Of a stretch of 64,000 nucleotides of DNA, positions 8,915-20,050 are shown piece by piece. The stretch is from Paenibacillus sp. FSL R7-0273 (GTDB lineage: Bacteria; Bacillota; Bacilli; Paenibacillales; Paenibacillaceae). The notes below the pieces were generated by a model, which was not told where the DNA came from, did no database searches, and was given only the letters and a program-made list of their open reading frames with translations. Position 1 is the stretch's first letter, and each line of letters begins with the position of its first letter. A program made the position numbers and the translations under genes. The stretch is taken from the NCBI RefSeq assembly GCF_000758625.1, contig NZ_CP009283.1, positions 4,103,501-4,167,500 on the forward strand. Direction: 5' to 3'.

Positions 8915-10402
8915 TTATACAAGAACAGTCGATCCCATCAGATATCTGTCAACTTCGCGGGCGGCTGCACGGCCTTCATTGATAGCCCAGACCACCAGGC
9001 TCTGTCCGCGGCGCATATCACCAGCGGCAAAGACTTTGTCCACGCTTGTATTGAATTTGCCGTAACGGGCCTTCACATTGCTGCGGCGGTCCGTTTCCAG
9101 GTTCAGCTCCTGAATAATATCCTGCTCCGGCCCGTCGAAGCCGATCGCTATCAGCGCAATCTGCGCCGGATAGACCGCTTCGGTTCCCGGTACAGGCTGA
9201 TAGATCTTGCGGCCTGTTTCGTCAACCATACGGCGGATTTGCACCGTATGCAGCTCCTTCAGGTTGCCCTCCTCGTCACCGACAAACTTGGTTGTCATAA
9301 TGGAGAATTCACGCGGGTCATCACCGAAGATCGCTTTGGCTTCCTGCTGTGCATAATCAAGCGTATACACATTCGGGAACTGCGGCCAAGGGTTGGCAAT
9401 CGGGTCACGCTCAAGCGGCGCTTTGTCATGTGTGCCGAACTGGGTAATGCTCTTGCAGCCGTGACGCAGGGAGGTCGCTACACAGTCCGATCCGGTATCC
9501 CCGCCGCCCAGTACAACAACATCTTTACCTGCTGCCGAGACAAAGTTACCATCCTCCAGATTGGAGTTCAGGTAGCTCTTGATCGTGCCGGTCAGGTAAT
9601 CCATCGCGTACATGACACCCTTCAGCTCACTGCCCTCGACATTGAACTGGCGAGCTTTGGTTGCCCCGCCGCACAGCACGACAGCATCATATTCATCCAC
9701 AAGCTGCAGAGTCGGTATATCCTTGCCGATCTCGGTATTCACGACAAAATTAATGCCTTCGGCAGCCAGCAGATCCACCCGGCGCTGAACAACGCGCTTA
9801 TCCAGCTTCATAGTAGGTATACCATATGTCAACAAGCCGCCGACGCGGTCACTGCGCTCAAATACGGTCACTGTATGTCCGGCCTTGTTCAGCTGCGCGG
9901 CAGCCGCCAGTCCGGCCGGTCCGGAGCCGACGATGGCGACTCTTTTGCCTGTGCGCTTCTCAGGCGGATTCGGTACAACCCAGCCCTCCTCGAAGCCTTT
10001 ATCTACAATGGCAAGCTCAATGGTCTTGATCGTAACCGGCTGGCCGATCAGGCCAACGGTACAGGAGCCTTCACAGGGAGCAGGACAGATGCTGCCAGTA
10101 AATTCAGGGAAGTTGTTTGTCTTGTGCAGACGCTCCAGCGCTTCCTTCCACAGCCCTCGGTAGACCAGGTTGTTCCACTCGGGAATCAGGTTATGGACCG
10201 GGCAGCCGGAGGTCCCTCCGGTCATATCAATGCCGGTATGGCAATAGGGGGTTCCGCAGTCCATGCAGCGTGCACCCTGTGTGCGCAGCTCGTCTTCGGT
10301 AAGGTGATGATGGAATTCTTCCCAGTCTTTAACGCGCTGCTCAGGATCGCGGTCACCTGGGAGCTGGCGCTTATACTCCATAAATCCAGTAGGTGTAGAC
10401 AT
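8915..10402 (-). CDS. gltD: Glutamate synthase (NADPH) small subunit
   Basis: A 495-residue FAD- and NADPH-binding subunit that passes electrons to the large GOGAT subunit for glutamate formation from glutamine and 2-oxoglutarate. The N-terminal 4Fe-4S cysteine cluster region is clear ([29 protein letters not shown]). Two dinucleotide-binding motifs follow: [14 protein letters not shown] for FAD and [13 protein letters not shown] for NADPH, with a third at the C-terminus ([16 protein letters not shown]). The start was placed at MSTPTGF behind a GGGGGAA sequence, because upstream in-frame codons lack a ribosome site. No gltB is adjacent; the large subunit must be encoded elsewhere. A related glnR-glnA unit is 40 kb away in the same window. 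Confidence 0.93.
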   Translation of the reverse strand: MSTPTGFMEYKRQLPGDRDPEQRVKDWEEFHHHLTEDELRTQGARCMDCGTPYCHTGIDMTGGTSGCPVHNLIPEWNNLVYRGLWKEALERLHKTNNFPEFTGSICPAPCEGSCTVGLIGQPVTIKTIELAIVDKGFEEGWVVPNPPEKRTGKRVAIVGSGPAGLAAAAQLNKAGHTVTVFERSDRVGGLLTYGIPTMKLDKRVVQRRVDLLAAEGINFVVNTEIGKDIPTLQLVDEYDAVVLCGGATKARQFNVEGSELKGVMYAMDYLTGTIKSYLNSNLEDGNFVSAAGKDVVVLGGGDTGSDCVATSLRHGCKSITQFGTHDKAPLERDPIANPWPQFPNVYTLDYAQQEAKAIFGDDPREFSIMTTKFVGDEEGNLKELHTVQIRRMVDETGRKIYQPVPGTEAVYPAQIALIAIGFDGPEQDIIQELNLETDRRSNVKARYGKFNTSVDKVFAAGDMRRGQSLVVWAINEGRAAAREVDRYLMGSTVLV

Positions 10403-10634
10403 ATTACGTTTCCCCCATCCGTTCTCTTCGTGTTGATGTATAGTACATTGTAGCATACTGCGGCAGATTCGTGTCGATTCAGCGCAATGAAGTACCTGCA
10501 CATTCTATACTATTTTTAAGTTTAGCAATTCTAATTTTAACTATAGTAGCATTCTATACTTTCGCACTGTAATGGATTAATCTGCTGATTATTTGTACTA
10601 TTTCACATGTTGTGTCAGAGAAAACGCTTTTTCA

Positions 10635-11126
10635 TTAAACCGTACGTTCGTAAACGTAAAAACGGTAATCATACGGGTTCTGCTCATTACGGATTCCCTG
10701 AACGCAGGAGACCTCATTCCATTCTTCCCAGCGCACTTCCGGAAAGGTAGTCTCTCCTGCAAAATCCTCATGAATCCGGGTTACCAGCAGCTTATCCGCA
10801 TAAGGAAGCATCATCCCGTAGATTTCAGCTCCGCCGATAATCATCAGCTCATCGTCCTTCTGCCCTTCAGCGACGGCTTCCTCCAGCGTATGGATGACCT
10901 TTGCCCCTTCTGCCTCAAAGCCGGTATCCCGCGTTATAACGATGCTCGTTCTGCCCTTCAGCGGCTTACCGCCAAGCGATTCCCAGGTTTTCCGGCCCAT
11001 AAGCATTCTTTTTCCCAGAGTCTGCTCTTTAAAATAGGCAAAATCGAGCGGAAGATGCCACGGCATATCATTATTTTTACCGATAACACCGTTTTCCGCC
11101 ATAGCCCAAATCATGGTTATACTCAT
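10635..11126 (-). CDS. dfrA: Dihydrofolate reductase
   Basis: A 163-residue enzyme reducing dihydrofolate to tetrahydrofolate with NADPH. It shows the family pattern: MIWAMAENGVIGKNNDMPWHLPLD at the N-terminus (the WHLP and following Asp contact substrate), GRKTWESLGGKPLKGR for cofactor binding, and IIGGAEIYGMMLPYADKL in the middle. The start at MSITMIWAM is fixed by AAGGAGGGC seven bases before it. It lies 43 nt after thyA on the same strand; thyA regenerates dihydrofolate, which this enzyme recycles, so the pair forms a functional operon. Confidence 0.96.
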   Translation of the reverse strand: MSITMIWAMAENGVIGKNNDMPWHLPLDFAYFKEQTLGKRMLMGRKTWESLGGKPLKGRTSIVITRDTGFEAEGAKVIHTLEEAVAEGQKDDELMIIGGAEIYGMMLPYADKLLVTRIHEDFAGETTFPEVRWEEWNEVSCVQGIRNEQNPYDYRFYVYERTV

Positions 11127-11169
11127 ATTTATGCCCTCCTTTTCCAAGAATCATCATGTCCCGGAAAGA

Positions 11170-11964
11170 TTAAATGGCAACCGGTGCTTTGATTCCCGGG
11201 TGATATACATAGCCTTCAAATTCAAAGTCTTCAAATTTATAATCAAAAATGCTCTCAGGCTTTCTGAGAATATTCAGCTTCGGCAGCGGATGCGGCGCTC
11301 TAGACAGCTGGGTGGCCACCTGCTCCAAATGATTTGTATAAATGTGCACATCGCCTCCGGACCAGATGAAGTCTCCCACCTCGTAGCCGGTCTGCTGTGC
11401 GACCATATGGGTAAGCAGGGCATAGCTGGCAATATTAAAGGGCAGGCCAAGGAAAGTATCCACTGAACGCATGGTCAGCATACAGCTCAGCTTGCCGTCA
11501 GCCACATAGAACTGGAACACAAAGTGGCATGGAGGAAGCTTCATCTGTTCAATCTCCCCTACATTCCATGCACTTACGATATGACGGCGGGAGTCCGGGT
11601 TGCTCTTGATGGATTCAATAACTGCAGAAATCTGATCAATATGGCGGCCGTCACTGCTCTCCCAGGCACGCCACTGTGAGCCGTATACAGGTCCCAGCTC
11701 ACCGTTCTCGTCTGCCCATTCATCCCAGATCGAAACCCCGTTCTCCTTCAGATAAGAAATATTAGTATCTCCCTTTAAAAACCACAGGAGCTCATGAACA
11801 ACAGATTTCAGATGAATACGCTTGGTCGTAACCAGCGGAAAACCCTCGGACAGATCAAAGCGGAGCTGACGCCCGAATACGGATATGGTACCAGTACCGG
11901 TACGGTCACTTTTTGCCGTGCCGTGATCCAGTACATCCTGAAGTAAATCTAAATAGTTGCGCAA
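11170..11964 (-). CDS. thyA: Thymidylate synthase (ThyA type)
   Basis: A 264-residue enzyme that methylates dUMP to dTMP using methylene-tetrahydrofolate. Diagnostic segments are [19 protein letters not shown] at the N-terminus, the catalytic cysteine in [12 protein letters not shown] near residue 146, and [19 protein letters not shown]. The length equals the short bacterial form. The start is TTG behind GGGGGAGTTAAACC. It is the first gene of a thyA-dfrA unit. Confidence 0.97.
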   Translation of the reverse strand: MRNYLDLLQDVLDHGTAKSDRTGTGTISVFGRQLRFDLSEGFPLVTTKRIHLKSVVHELLWFLKGDTNISYLKENGVSIWDEWADENGELGPVYGSQWRAWESSDGRHIDQISAVIESIKSNPDSRRHIVSAWNVGEIEQMKLPPCHFVFQFYVADGKLSCMLTMRSVDTFLGLPFNIASYALLTHMVAQQTGYEVGDFIWSGGDVHIYTNHLEQVATQLSRAPHPLPKLNILRKPESIFDYKFEDFEFEGYVYHPGIKAPVAI

Positions 11965-12064
11965 GGTTTAACTCCCCCTTTTTTTCTTCTCCCAGTTTAC
12001 CATGACCTGACCACCCTTGTAACTTAGTTAAGCGCAGAAAATGCAATTTCCTGTCGTTCTCCTG

Positions 12065-13039
12065 TTATTCCCAGATTTTCAGCTCTACAGTGTCTTTAGC
12101 CGCCCTCAGCTCAGCCTGGCCGCCAATAGGAAAAGTAAATATCGGCGAGGTATGACCGAAATTCACATCAGCAACGACCGGAAGATGCAGTAGCTCCTTC
12201 TTGCTCTGAATGATTATTTTGAGCATATCCGCATTTACCCTTGAAGCCCGCTGAAATCTGCCGATGACAAGCCCCTTGACCTGCTCAAAGCCCGGCTGAT
12301 GAATCAGCGACTGGAGATCACGGTCGAACGTTTCCGGACTCGATTCAAAATCATCCTCCAGAAACAGTATAGCGTCCTTCAGGCTTGGCATATACCCCGT
12401 TCCCTGCAGCAGGTTGAGCGTGCACAGATTGCCGCCGATAATGATCCCCTCTGCTGAGCCGGAACAGATTGTATAAGGCCCTTCATTAGCTTCAAAGCTC
12501 CTGTTCTCCTGATCCAGAAACCACGCATCATCACTCCACTCTGCCGATGGCTGCATCAGAACCGGTTCATCCTCCATCATCATCCGGATAAAATGCCGTA
12601 TCGTATATTCATTGCCGTGGCGCATGGATAAGGTGGAGAAGTGGGGACCTGAATAGGTGATCAGCCCGGTTTTCCGGTAGATGGCACTGCTCAGCGCTGT
12701 TATATCTGAGTAACCGCAAAGACGCTTAGGATTGTCTGCAATGAGCCTGTAGTCGAGCTCGCGGAGCAGCTGGTTGCAGTTATGTCCTCCAAGTGTGGTC
12801 AGAATGCCTTTGACATCGGGATCACGGAAAGCCTCATGAATATCCTCCACCCTGGAGCGGACAGAAGACGAGGAGAATTGATCCATTTCATAAGCGTGCG
12901 CTGCAAAAGATACCTTAAAGCCGTAGCCCTCCAGCAGCTTTGTAGAAGCCGCAATTTGTTCCGGTGCTATGATACCGAGACTGTTCGACGGTGAGATGAT
13001 ACGAATTTCGTCGCCGGCCTGCAGTTTAGGTGCTTTCAT
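12065..13039 (-). CDS. LD-carboxypeptidase / MccF-like S66 peptidase
   Basis: A 324-residue protein of peptidase family S66, which holds cytoplasmic LD-carboxypeptidases that trim tetrapeptide stems of recycled peptidoglycan and the MccF microcin-immunity peptidases. The N-terminal IRIISPSNSLG, GILTTLGGHNCNQLLRELDY and the nucleophile region ICGYSDITALSSAIY (Ser of the YSDIT motif), then GGNLCTLNLLQGT and the C-terminal FGHTSPIFTFPIGG (catalytic His region), all fit. The larger size and the PHFSTLSMRHG segment look more like the MccF branch than classical LdcA, so the substrate is open. It has its own ribosome site (AAAGGAG). Confidence 0.88.
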   Translation of the reverse strand: MKAPKLQAGDEIRIISPSNSLGIIAPEQIAASTKLLEGYGFKVSFAAHAYEMDQFSSSSVRSRVEDIHEAFRDPDVKGILTTLGGHNCNQLLRELDYRLIADNPKRLCGYSDITALSSAIYRKTGLITYSGPHFSTLSMRHGNEYTIRHFIRMMMEDEPVLMQPSAEWSDDAWFLDQENRSFEANEGPYTICSGSAEGIIIGGNLCTLNLLQGTGYMPSLKDAILFLEDDFESSPETFDRDLQSLIHQPGFEQVKGLVIGRFQRASRVNADMLKIIIQSKKELLHLPVVADVNFGHTSPIFTFPIGGQAELRAAKDTVELKIWE

Positions 13040-13064
13040 GGGATGACTCCTTTCCTTGTCTTAC

Positions 13065-13116
13065 AAAAAAAGAAGAGACCCCCTCAGCCATTACCATGAC
13101 ATTGGGAGTCCCTTCT
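13065..13116 (-). terminator. Terminator of the pdh operon
   Basis: Minus-strand hairpin with arms AGAAGGGACTCCC and GGGGGTCTCTTCT (complete with two G-U pairs) followed by seven T residues. Confidence 0.75.
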
Positions 13117-13150
13117 ATGATGATTCTGCCTTACAGCAGACGGTAATGTA

Positions 13151-14563
13151 TTATTTCACTACGTGAATTGGATGGCCTTCTACCAGCTCAGCCGCTTCCA
13201 TGACGATTTCGCCAAGGGTTGGATGCGCGTGGATGGTCAGAGCGATATCTTCGAGCGTAGCGCCCATTTCAATTGCCAGACCCAGCTCAGCAATCAAGTT
13301 GGAAGCTTCCAGACCTACGATTTGCGCGCCCAGGACGAGGTTGTTCTCGCTGTTAGCTACAATCTTGATGAAGCCTTCCGGAGCGTTCAGGGAAACCGCA
13401 CGGCCATTGCCCGCGAACGGGAATTTGCCGGCTTTTACCTTGTAGCCCTTGTCCTTAGCTTCTTTCTCAGTCAGGCCGACGCTGGAGCACTCTGGATCGG
13501 TGAACACAACAGCCGGGATGACTTTGTAGTCAACTACGGATTTGTGGCCGGAGATGGCTTCAGCAGCAATCTTACCTTCGTAGGAAGCTTTGTGTGCCAG
13601 AGCAAGTCCTGCAACGATATCGCCGATTGCATAGATGTTAGGCACGTTGGTGCGGCCCTGGTGGTCGACTTTGATCAGACCGCGCTCATCCAGCTCAACG
13701 CCGATCAGGTCAAGACCCAGCTCGCCGTCTGTATTCGGACGACGGCCTACTGTCACAAGCAGGTAGTCCGCTGTAACTTCTTTGGTTTCGCCGCCTACAG
13801 AGTACTTAACGGTTACTTCCTTGTCGTTCTGAACAGCACTTTCCGCTTTGGCATTCGTTACGATCTCGATGCCGGTCTTCGCCATGTTCTTGGCAACCAG
13901 ACGGGTCATATCTTTATCGAAGCCTGGCAGTACAGTATCCAGACCTTCGATGATCGTTACCTTAGTGCCGAATTTGGAGTACATTTGACCCAGCTCAGCG
14001 CCGATATAGCCGCCGCCGATTACGATCATGCTCTTAGGAATCTCTGGCAGATCCAGAGCTTCTGTCGAGGACAGGATACGTCCGCCGAACGGGAATGGCT
14101 TCAGCTCAATCGGACGGGAGCCTGTCGCGATGATGCAGTTATTGAATTTGTAGCGCGGGGATTCATGGTCATTGAACAAACGGGCTTCGTTTGTGCTGAT
14201 GAACATTGCTTCGCCGCTGAACACTTCAATTTTGTTGCCCTTCATCAGGCTGGTTACGCCGGTGGTCATTCTCTTAACTACACCGTTCTTAAATTCCTGG
14301 GTTTTGGCCCAGTCTACCTTCACGTTCTCGGCAGTAACACCGAAAACATCGCCGTGCTGTGCAGCCTCATAGCTGTGAGCTGCAGAGATCAGCGCTTTGG
14401 AAGGGATACATCCGCGGTTCAGACAGACACCGCCAAGCTCCGATTTATCTACAATGAGGACTTTTTGGCCGAGCTGGGCGGCACGGATTGCCGCCACATA
14501 CCCGCCGGGACCTGCACCAATAACCAATGTGTCGATTTCAATTGAAGCGTCTCCGACTACCAT
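13151..14563 (-). CDS. lpdA: Dihydrolipoyl dehydrogenase (E3)
   Basis: A 470-residue FAD flavoprotein that reoxidises the dihydrolipoyl groups of the E2 core and reduces NAD. The FAD site is VIGAGPGGYVAAIRAAQLG at about residues 14-32, the redox disulfide is in GGVCLNRGCIPSKAL, the NAD site is VIGGGYIGAELGQMYSKFG, and the C-terminal dimer motif is IHAHPTLGEIVMEA with the catalytic His. The ATG is preceded by GGAGGTGTAATAA, which itself overlaps the last codons of pdhC, indicating translational coupling. It is the last gene of the pdhABC-lpdA operon. Confidence 0.98.
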   Translation of the reverse strand: MVVGDASIEIDTLVIGAGPGGYVAAIRAAQLGQKVLIVDKSELGGVCLNRGCIPSKALISAAHSYEAAQHGDVFGVTAENVKVDWAKTQEFKNGVVKRMTTGVTSLMKGNKIEVFSGEAMFISTNEARLFNDHESPRYKFNNCIIATGSRPIELKPFPFGGRILSSTEALDLPEIPKSMIVIGGGYIGAELGQMYSKFGTKVTIIEGLDTVLPGFDKDMTRLVAKNMAKTGIEIVTNAKAESAVQNDKEVTVKYSVGGETKEVTADYLLVTVGRRPNTDGELGLDLIGVELDERGLIKVDHQGRTNVPNIYAIGDIVAGLALAHKASYEGKIAAEAISGHKSVVDYKVIPAVVFTDPECSSVGLTEKEAKDKGYKVKAGKFPFAGNGRAVSLNAPEGFIKIVANSENNLVLGAQIVGLEASNLIAELGLAIEMGATLEDIALTIHAHPTLGEIVMEAAELVEGHPIHVVK

Positions 14564-14566
14564 TTA

Positions 14567-16216
14567 TTACACCTCCATAACTAACATATCAGGATTTGCA
14601 AGCAGGGTCTTAATGTAATTCATAAAGTTCTGGGCAGTCGCACCGTCGATGATCCGGTGGTCAAAGCTCAGGGACAGCGCCATAACAGGAGCTGCTACGA
14701 TTTCACCGTTCTTCACAACAGGCTTCTCAGTGATACGGCCTGTACCCAGAATCGCAACTTCAGGGAAGTTGATGATCGGAGTAAAGAACATACCGCCGGC
14801 GGAACCGATATTGGAGATGGAGATCGTGCTGCCCTTCATTTCATTAGCAGTCAGCTTGCCGTCGCGTCCGCGCACAGCCAGGTCTGTGATCGCACTTGCG
14901 ATCATCCAGATGCTCTTACGGTCAGCATCCTTGATTACCGGCACGATCAGACCATTGTCTGTGTCTGTAGCGATACCGATGTTGTAGTACTTTTTGTACA
15001 CAATTTCATTCGTGCTTTCGTCAATCATTGCGTTAAGCGCAGGGAACTGACGGGAAGCGGCAACCAGAGCCTTAACGATGAATGGCAGGTAAGTAACCTT
15101 AACGCCCTTCTTCTCGGCAACAGGCTTCATGCGGGTACGGAAAGCCACCAGCTCAGTAACATCCACTTCGTCCATGATGGTAACATGCGGCGCTGTGTAG
15201 GCCGATTTAACCATAGCATTGGAGATTGCTTTGCGGATACCCTTGAATGGTACGCGCTCTTCTTCCAGGCTGGCATTGCCGGATGCTGCTGCAGCCGGTG
15301 CTGCTGCTGGCGCTTTGGCTTCTGCCGCCGGTGCTGCTGCAGTTGCGGATGCCGCAGGTGCTGCTGCAGCCGGAGCTGCGGAGCCGCCCTTCAGGAAGGC
15401 CGCGATATCGTCATGGGTAATCTTGCCGTTCTTGCCGCTGCCGTTAACCTTCGCAAGGTCAACACCTTGCTCACGTGCTGCTTTGCGGACGCTTGGAGTA
15501 GCCAGAATATCACGGTTAGGCGCTGGAGCAGTAGCCTGTGCAGCTGCCGGTGCTGCAGCTTCCTGTGCTGCAGGAGCTTCAGCGTGTCCGCCTTCCTGCT
15601 GTGGAACTTCACCTTCTGCAGCGATAATCGCCACAACTTCGCCTACGCGGCATACCTGGCCGTCTTTAACACGAACTTCAGTTACAGTTCCGTTAACCGG
15701 ACAAGGCACTTCCACTACAGCTTTGTCATTCTGTACTTCCATGATGATATCATCATCGGTAACCTTGTCGCCGACTTTGATGTGCATCTTGATGATTTCA
15801 CCTTCATGCAGGCCTTCGCCCAGCTCAGGGAAACGGTATTCGAAGTTTACAGCACCGCCGGCTGATGGAGCACTGGTTGCCGGAGAAGAAGTAGTATCTG
15901 CTCCGCCTTTAGCTGCATCTGCTTCCTGGGAAGCTGCTTCTGCCGGATGGCCGCCTTCCTGCTCAGGAACATCGCCTTCTGCATCAATGATTGCTACAAC
16001 TTCACCAACGCGGCATACCTGGCCGTCTTTAGTGAATACTTCAAGCACTGTGCCGTTAACCGGGCATGGTACTTCTACCACTGCCTTGTCATTTTGCACT
16101 TCCATTACGATATCGTCATCGGTTACTTTGTCGCCGGCTTTGATGTGCATTTTGATAATTTCGCCTTCATGCAAACCTTCGCCCAGCTCAGGGAACCGGT
16201 ACTCAAATTTTGCCAC
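14567..16216 (-). CDS. pdhC: Pyruvate dehydrogenase E2, dihydrolipoyl acetyltransferase with two lipoyl domains
   Basis: A 549-residue E2 subunit. Two lipoyl domains are present, with lipoyl-lysines in QNDKAVVEV at about residues 44 and 165; they are joined and followed by Ala/Pro-rich flexible linkers. A peripheral-subunit binding domain (TPSVRKAAREQGVDLAKVNG) lies near residue 240. The C-terminal catalytic domain begins near residue 320 and ends with SFDHRIIDGATAQNF, containing the HxxxDG active site. It transfers acetyl from lipoamide to CoA and forms the complex core. The start is GTG behind AGGAGG. The two lipoyl domains are almost identical, which suggests a recent internal duplication. 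Confidence 0.97.
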   Translation of the reverse strand: MAKFEYRFPELGEGLHEGEIIKMHIKAGDKVTDDDIVMEVQNDKAVVEVPCPVNGTVLEVFTKDGQVCRVGEVVAIIDAEGDVPEQEGGHPAEAASQEADAAKGGADTTSSPATSAPSAGGAVNFEYRFPELGEGLHEGEIIKMHIKVGDKVTDDDIIMEVQNDKAVVEVPCPVNGTVTEVRVKDGQVCRVGEVVAIIAAEGEVPQQEGGHAEAPAAQEAAAPAAAQATAPAPNRDILATPSVRKAAREQGVDLAKVNGSGKNGKITHDDIAAFLKGGSAAPAAAAPAASATAAAPAAEAKAPAAAPAAAASGNASLEEERVPFKGIRKAISNAMVKSAYTAPHVTIMDEVDVTELVAFRTRMKPVAEKKGVKVTYLPFIVKALVAASRQFPALNAMIDESTNEIVYKKYYNIGIATDTDNGLIVPVIKDADRKSIWMIASAITDLAVRGRDGKLTANEMKGSTISISNIGSAGGMFFTPIINFPEVAILGTGRITEKPVVKNGEIVAAPVMALSLSFDHRIIDGATAQNFMNYIKTLLANPDMLVMEV

Positions 16217-16300
16217 CTTGATAACCTCCTAAAAGTTTTTAGCTTCATTTTGGATAGCGAAAGCATTCGCTTAATGTAGTAAGTATATTGCAGAAAGTGG

Positions 16301-16325
16301 TGCCGCCCTTTGTGCAAGGACGGCA
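16301..16325 (-). other. Intercistronic stem-loop between pdhB and pdhC
   Basis: In the 122-nt gap the minus strand can fold TGCCG-t-CCTT / AAGG-g-CGGCA. It lacks a T-run, so it is more likely an mRNA processing or stability element than a terminator. This is inference only. Confidence 0.4.
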
Positions 16326-16338
16326 GAAATAATCTCTA

Positions 16339-17316
16339 TTAGAATTCCAGAACTTTCTTCACGGCTGCAACTACGCGCGCCGGTGTAGGAATCCAGCTAT
16401 CTTCGATTTGGGCGAATGGATAGATGGTATCCGGACCTGCTACACGGAGTACAGGTGCTTCAAGGTGCAGAATTGCTTTTTCATTGATTTGTGCGATAAC
16501 CTCAGCGGCAACACCGGAGCTCTTCTGAGCTTCCTGTACTACAATCGCACGGTTAGTCTTCTTCACGGAAGCTACAATGGTATCAATATCAATCGGGCTA
16601 ACGGTGCGCAGATCGATAATTTCAGCCTTGATGCCTTCCTTCTCCAGCTGGTCAGCTGCTTTGGTCGAAGTATGTACCATCAGACCGTAAGTGATGATGG
16701 TTACATCAGAGCCTTCGCGTACAACATTAGCCTTGCCCAGTTCAACGGTGTATTCACCTTCTGGCACCTCATCACGGAATGCATGGTACAGGTTAAGGTG
16801 CTCCATGAAGAATACAGGGTCATTGTCGCGGATCGACGCGATCATCAGACCTTTGGCATCATAAGGATTGGAAGGAATAACAACCTTGATACCCGGGCTT
16901 TGAGCGATCAGGCCCTCAAGGGAATCCGTGTGAAGCTCAGCAGCCTTAACGCCGCCGCCGAATGGTGTACGGAATACGATTGGAGCATTATATTTACCGC
17001 CGGAACGGTAACGCAGGCGCGCAGCCTGGATAACGATCTGGTCAAGAGCTTCGTAGATGAAGCCGATAAACTGGATTTCAGCGATTGGACGGAAGCCTTG
17101 TACCCCGAGACCAAACGCCAGACCGCCGATTGCGGACTCGGCAAGCGGTGTATCAAATACACGGTCTTCGCCAAATTCTTTCTGCAGTCCTTCAGTTACG
17201 CGGAAAACGCCGCCTACATTACCAACGTCTTCCCCAAAGATCATAACATTAGGGTCGCGATTCAGTTCAACGCGCAGTGCGTCACGAATTGCTTCTTTCA
17301 TATTCATTTGTGCCAT
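16339..17316 (-). CDS. pdhB: Pyruvate dehydrogenase E1 component, beta subunit
   Basis: A 325-residue transketolase-like subunit. It opens with [17 protein letters not shown], has [42 protein letters not shown], and the C-terminal [21 protein letters not shown]. With PdhA it forms the alpha2beta2 E1 that decarboxylates pyruvate and acetylates the E2 lipoyl group using thiamine diphosphate. It is 15 nt downstream of pdhA with its own GGGGGATATCAGGCA ribosome site. Confidence 0.97.
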   Translation of the reverse strand: MAQMNMKEAIRDALRVELNRDPNVMIFGEDVGNVGGVFRVTEGLQKEFGEDRVFDTPLAESAIGGLAFGLGVQGFRPIAEIQFIGFIYEALDQIVIQAARLRYRSGGKYNAPIVFRTPFGGGVKAAELHTDSLEGLIAQSPGIKVVIPSNPYDAKGLMIASIRDNDPVFFMEHLNLYHAFRDEVPEGEYTVELGKANVVREGSDVTIITYGLMVHTSTKAADQLEKEGIKAEIIDLRTVSPIDIDTIVASVKKTNRAIVVQEAQKSSGVAAEVIAQINEKAILHLEAPVLRVAGPDTIYPFAQIEDSWIPTPARVVAAVKKVLEF

Positions 17317-17331
17317 TGCCTGATATCCCCC

Positions 17332-18429
<1,098 letters not shown>

Positions 18430-18452
18430 TCAGTGGTATCTGTTATAGAATT

Positions 18453-18482
18453 ATTATACACCTGTTTTATCTGTTTCGTCAA
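18453..18482 (-). promoter_or_regulatory. Sigma-A promoter of the pdh operon
   Basis: On the minus strand TTGACG (18477-18482), an 18-nt spacer and TATAAT (18453-18458) precede pdhA by about 50 nt. Confidence 0.65.
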
Positions 18483-18664
18483 AGAAATACGCATAAAATT
18501 TATGTTTCCATAAATTTTGTATGTATAACAGGGATTTGAATATCCTATAACAGATTTGTTTTTTTCAAGCTAGTAAATGATCTTTGATACATTTGCCGCT
18601 TGGGTAATTTTAACGTAACCGCATGTGTAATGCAAAATTCGACAAGAAAGGTGACGATTCAGCG

Positions 18665-19396
18665 ATGAGTGAACCTGTTTTTCTGAAACGTACAATCGTT
18701 AAGCAAACCCTTTGGAGTGAACAGCTGCAGGAGGAACGCAAGCTTCGCATTTATCTTCCCCCGGGCTACAATGAAGTACTCAGCTATCCGGTAATTTATT
18801 GCCAGGACGGCGAAGAATTCTTTAATTTCGGCCGAATCGCCACCCTCGCCGGACAGCTCATTATAGAGGAAGACATTGAGCCGTTCATTATTGTAGGCGT
18901 TGAGGTGAACGTGGCCGTCCGGACGCAGGAATACGCTCCCTTCGGCAGCCGGTTCAAGCAGTATCTAGCCTGCTTCGCCGAAGAAATTATTCCCTTCATT
19001 GAACATAATTATCCGGTCCGCCGCACCCCCGATCAGCGGATTATCGCCGGAGACTCACTGGGCGGCAGTGTCTCGCTGCATCTTGCCCTCGCCTATCCCG
19101 GCCTGTTCAACCGTGTGCTGAGCCTGTCCGGAGCATATTATCCGGAATCCCGTGATCTTATTGCCCTCGAGGATGACCTCTCCTGGCTTAACATCAATAT
19201 GGTGGTAGGCCTGCAGGAGACGGATTATCAGACAGACACCGGCGTATATGATTTTGTACAGATGAACCGGGATACAAAGGCGCTGCTGGAAGCCCGCGGT
19301 GCCACCGTCTCCTACCGTGAGAAGGACGGAAAGCATCTTTGGGGTTTTTGGCAAAAAGAGCTCCCAGAATCATTACTCTATTTCTTAACCCCATGA
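18665..19396 (+). CDS. Alpha/beta-hydrolase, enterochelin-esterase-like (esterase D family)
   Basis: A 243-residue hydrolase. The nucleophile elbow is GDSLGGSVSLH (GxSxG) near residue 135, and the N-terminal RIYLPPGYNEVLSYPVIYCQDGEEFFNFGR is the pattern of the Fes/IroE/S-formylglutathione hydrolase-like esterase group. The catalytic His is probably in KDGKHLWGFWQKELP near the end. The start at MSEPVFLK was chosen because AAGGTGA lies upstream, whereas the earlier in-frame ATG has no ribosome site. There is no siderophore gene nearby, so enterochelin hydrolysis should not be assumed; acyl esters are a safer general substrate. Confidence 0.87.
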   Translation: MSEPVFLKRTIVKQTLWSEQLQEERKLRIYLPPGYNEVLSYPVIYCQDGEEFFNFGRIATLAGQLIIEEDIEPFIIVGVEVNVAVRTQEYAPFGSRFKQYLACFAEEIIPFIEHNYPVRRTPDQRIIAGDSLGGSVSLHLALAYPGLFNRVLSLSGAYYPESRDLIALEDDLSWLNINMVVGLQETDYQTDTGVYDFVQMNRDTKALLEARGATVSYREKDGKHLWGFWQKELPESLLYFLTP

Positions 19397-19471
19397 AACA
19401 GCATAAAATGACGAAACGGTGAACGATCAGCCGGCTTATGTATAGATACAGATTGATTGCGCTTCCATCCT

Positions 19472-19506
19472 GAGGCGGGCACACGGTGCCCGTCCTCTTT
19501 TTTTGG
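19472..19506 (+). terminator. Terminator of the esterase gene
   Basis: Hairpin GGCGGGCAC / GTGCCCGTCC followed by a TCTTTTTTTT run. Confidence 0.85.
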
Positions 19507-19576
19507 CCAAGGACGGTTACCGGTTAAACTTGCTTGCACATAACTTGCACACTGCCTCCGCCCGCCTGCTGGCCGG

Positions 19577-20050
19577 CTACAGCTTTTCCGAAACAATCTT
19601 GTCCAGCAGCACATCACAGCCGGCATCCATAAGACCATAGACCTGCTCGAAATTCCCTGTGAAATAAGGATCAGGCACCTCACGCAGCTCCTCATCCGGA
19701 AGCAGATCCATAAAAGTCAGCAGCTCCGCCTTCTCTCCTCCGGGAACCTTACGGACATTTACTACATTTGAATCATCCATACAGACGATATACTGAAAGC
19801 TGTCAAAATCACTGCTGTTCACTAGACGTGCTGTCATATCCGCATAGCTGATCCCATACTGATCGAGAATACGCCGTGTCCCCTCATGGGGTTCTTTACC
19901 GATATGCCAGTCACCTGTTCCCGCTGAATCCACCTTAATGGACTCCTGCAGGCCGCGCTGCGCAATTTTGCTGCGGAGAACCGCCTCCGCCATCGGCGAA
20001 CGGCAAATATTGCCCAGACATACGAATAATACGTTTACGATTTCTCTCAC
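19577..20050 (-). CDS. Low-molecular-weight protein tyrosine phosphatase
   Basis: About 157 residues. The P-loop is VCLGNICRSPMAEAV (C-x4-C/N-R-S), the phosphatase signature of LMW-PTPs, and the acid loop DPYF with the preceding EVPDP motif appears near the C-terminus. The family dephosphorylates phosphotyrosine, or phosphoarginine in the YwlE branch; here the residue after NIC is Arg-Ser-Pro as in both. Start assignment is uncertain: no ATG exists near the conserved N-terminus, and a GTG at 20050 giving MREIVNVLFVCLGN fits the family; an ATG at 20128 would add 26 unconserved residues without a ribosome site. Confidence 0.88.
   Translation of the reverse strand: MREIVNVLFVCLGNICRSPMAEAVLRSKIAQRGLQESIKVDSAGTGDWHIGKEPHEGTRRILDQYGISYADMTARLVNSSDFDSFQYIVCMDDSNVVNVRKVPGGEKAELLTFMDLLPDEELREVPDPYFTGNFEQVYGLMDAGCDVLLDKIVSEKL

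Noticed and set aside
8570..10453. Plus-strand open frame of 627 codons
   Set aside because: It is antisense to gltD and passes through the 51-bp repeat; it has no ribosome site and its sequence is Arg/His/Leu-rich as expected from a shadow frame.
13163..14545. Plus-strand open frame of 460 codons
   Set aside because: Exact antisense of lpdA, which has all catalytic motifs; no start signal.
14657..16232. Long plus-strand frames over pdhC (402 and 337 codons)
   Set aside because: Antisense to the E2 gene; Cys-, Ser- and Ala-rich low-complexity products arise from the complement of the Ala/Pro linkers.
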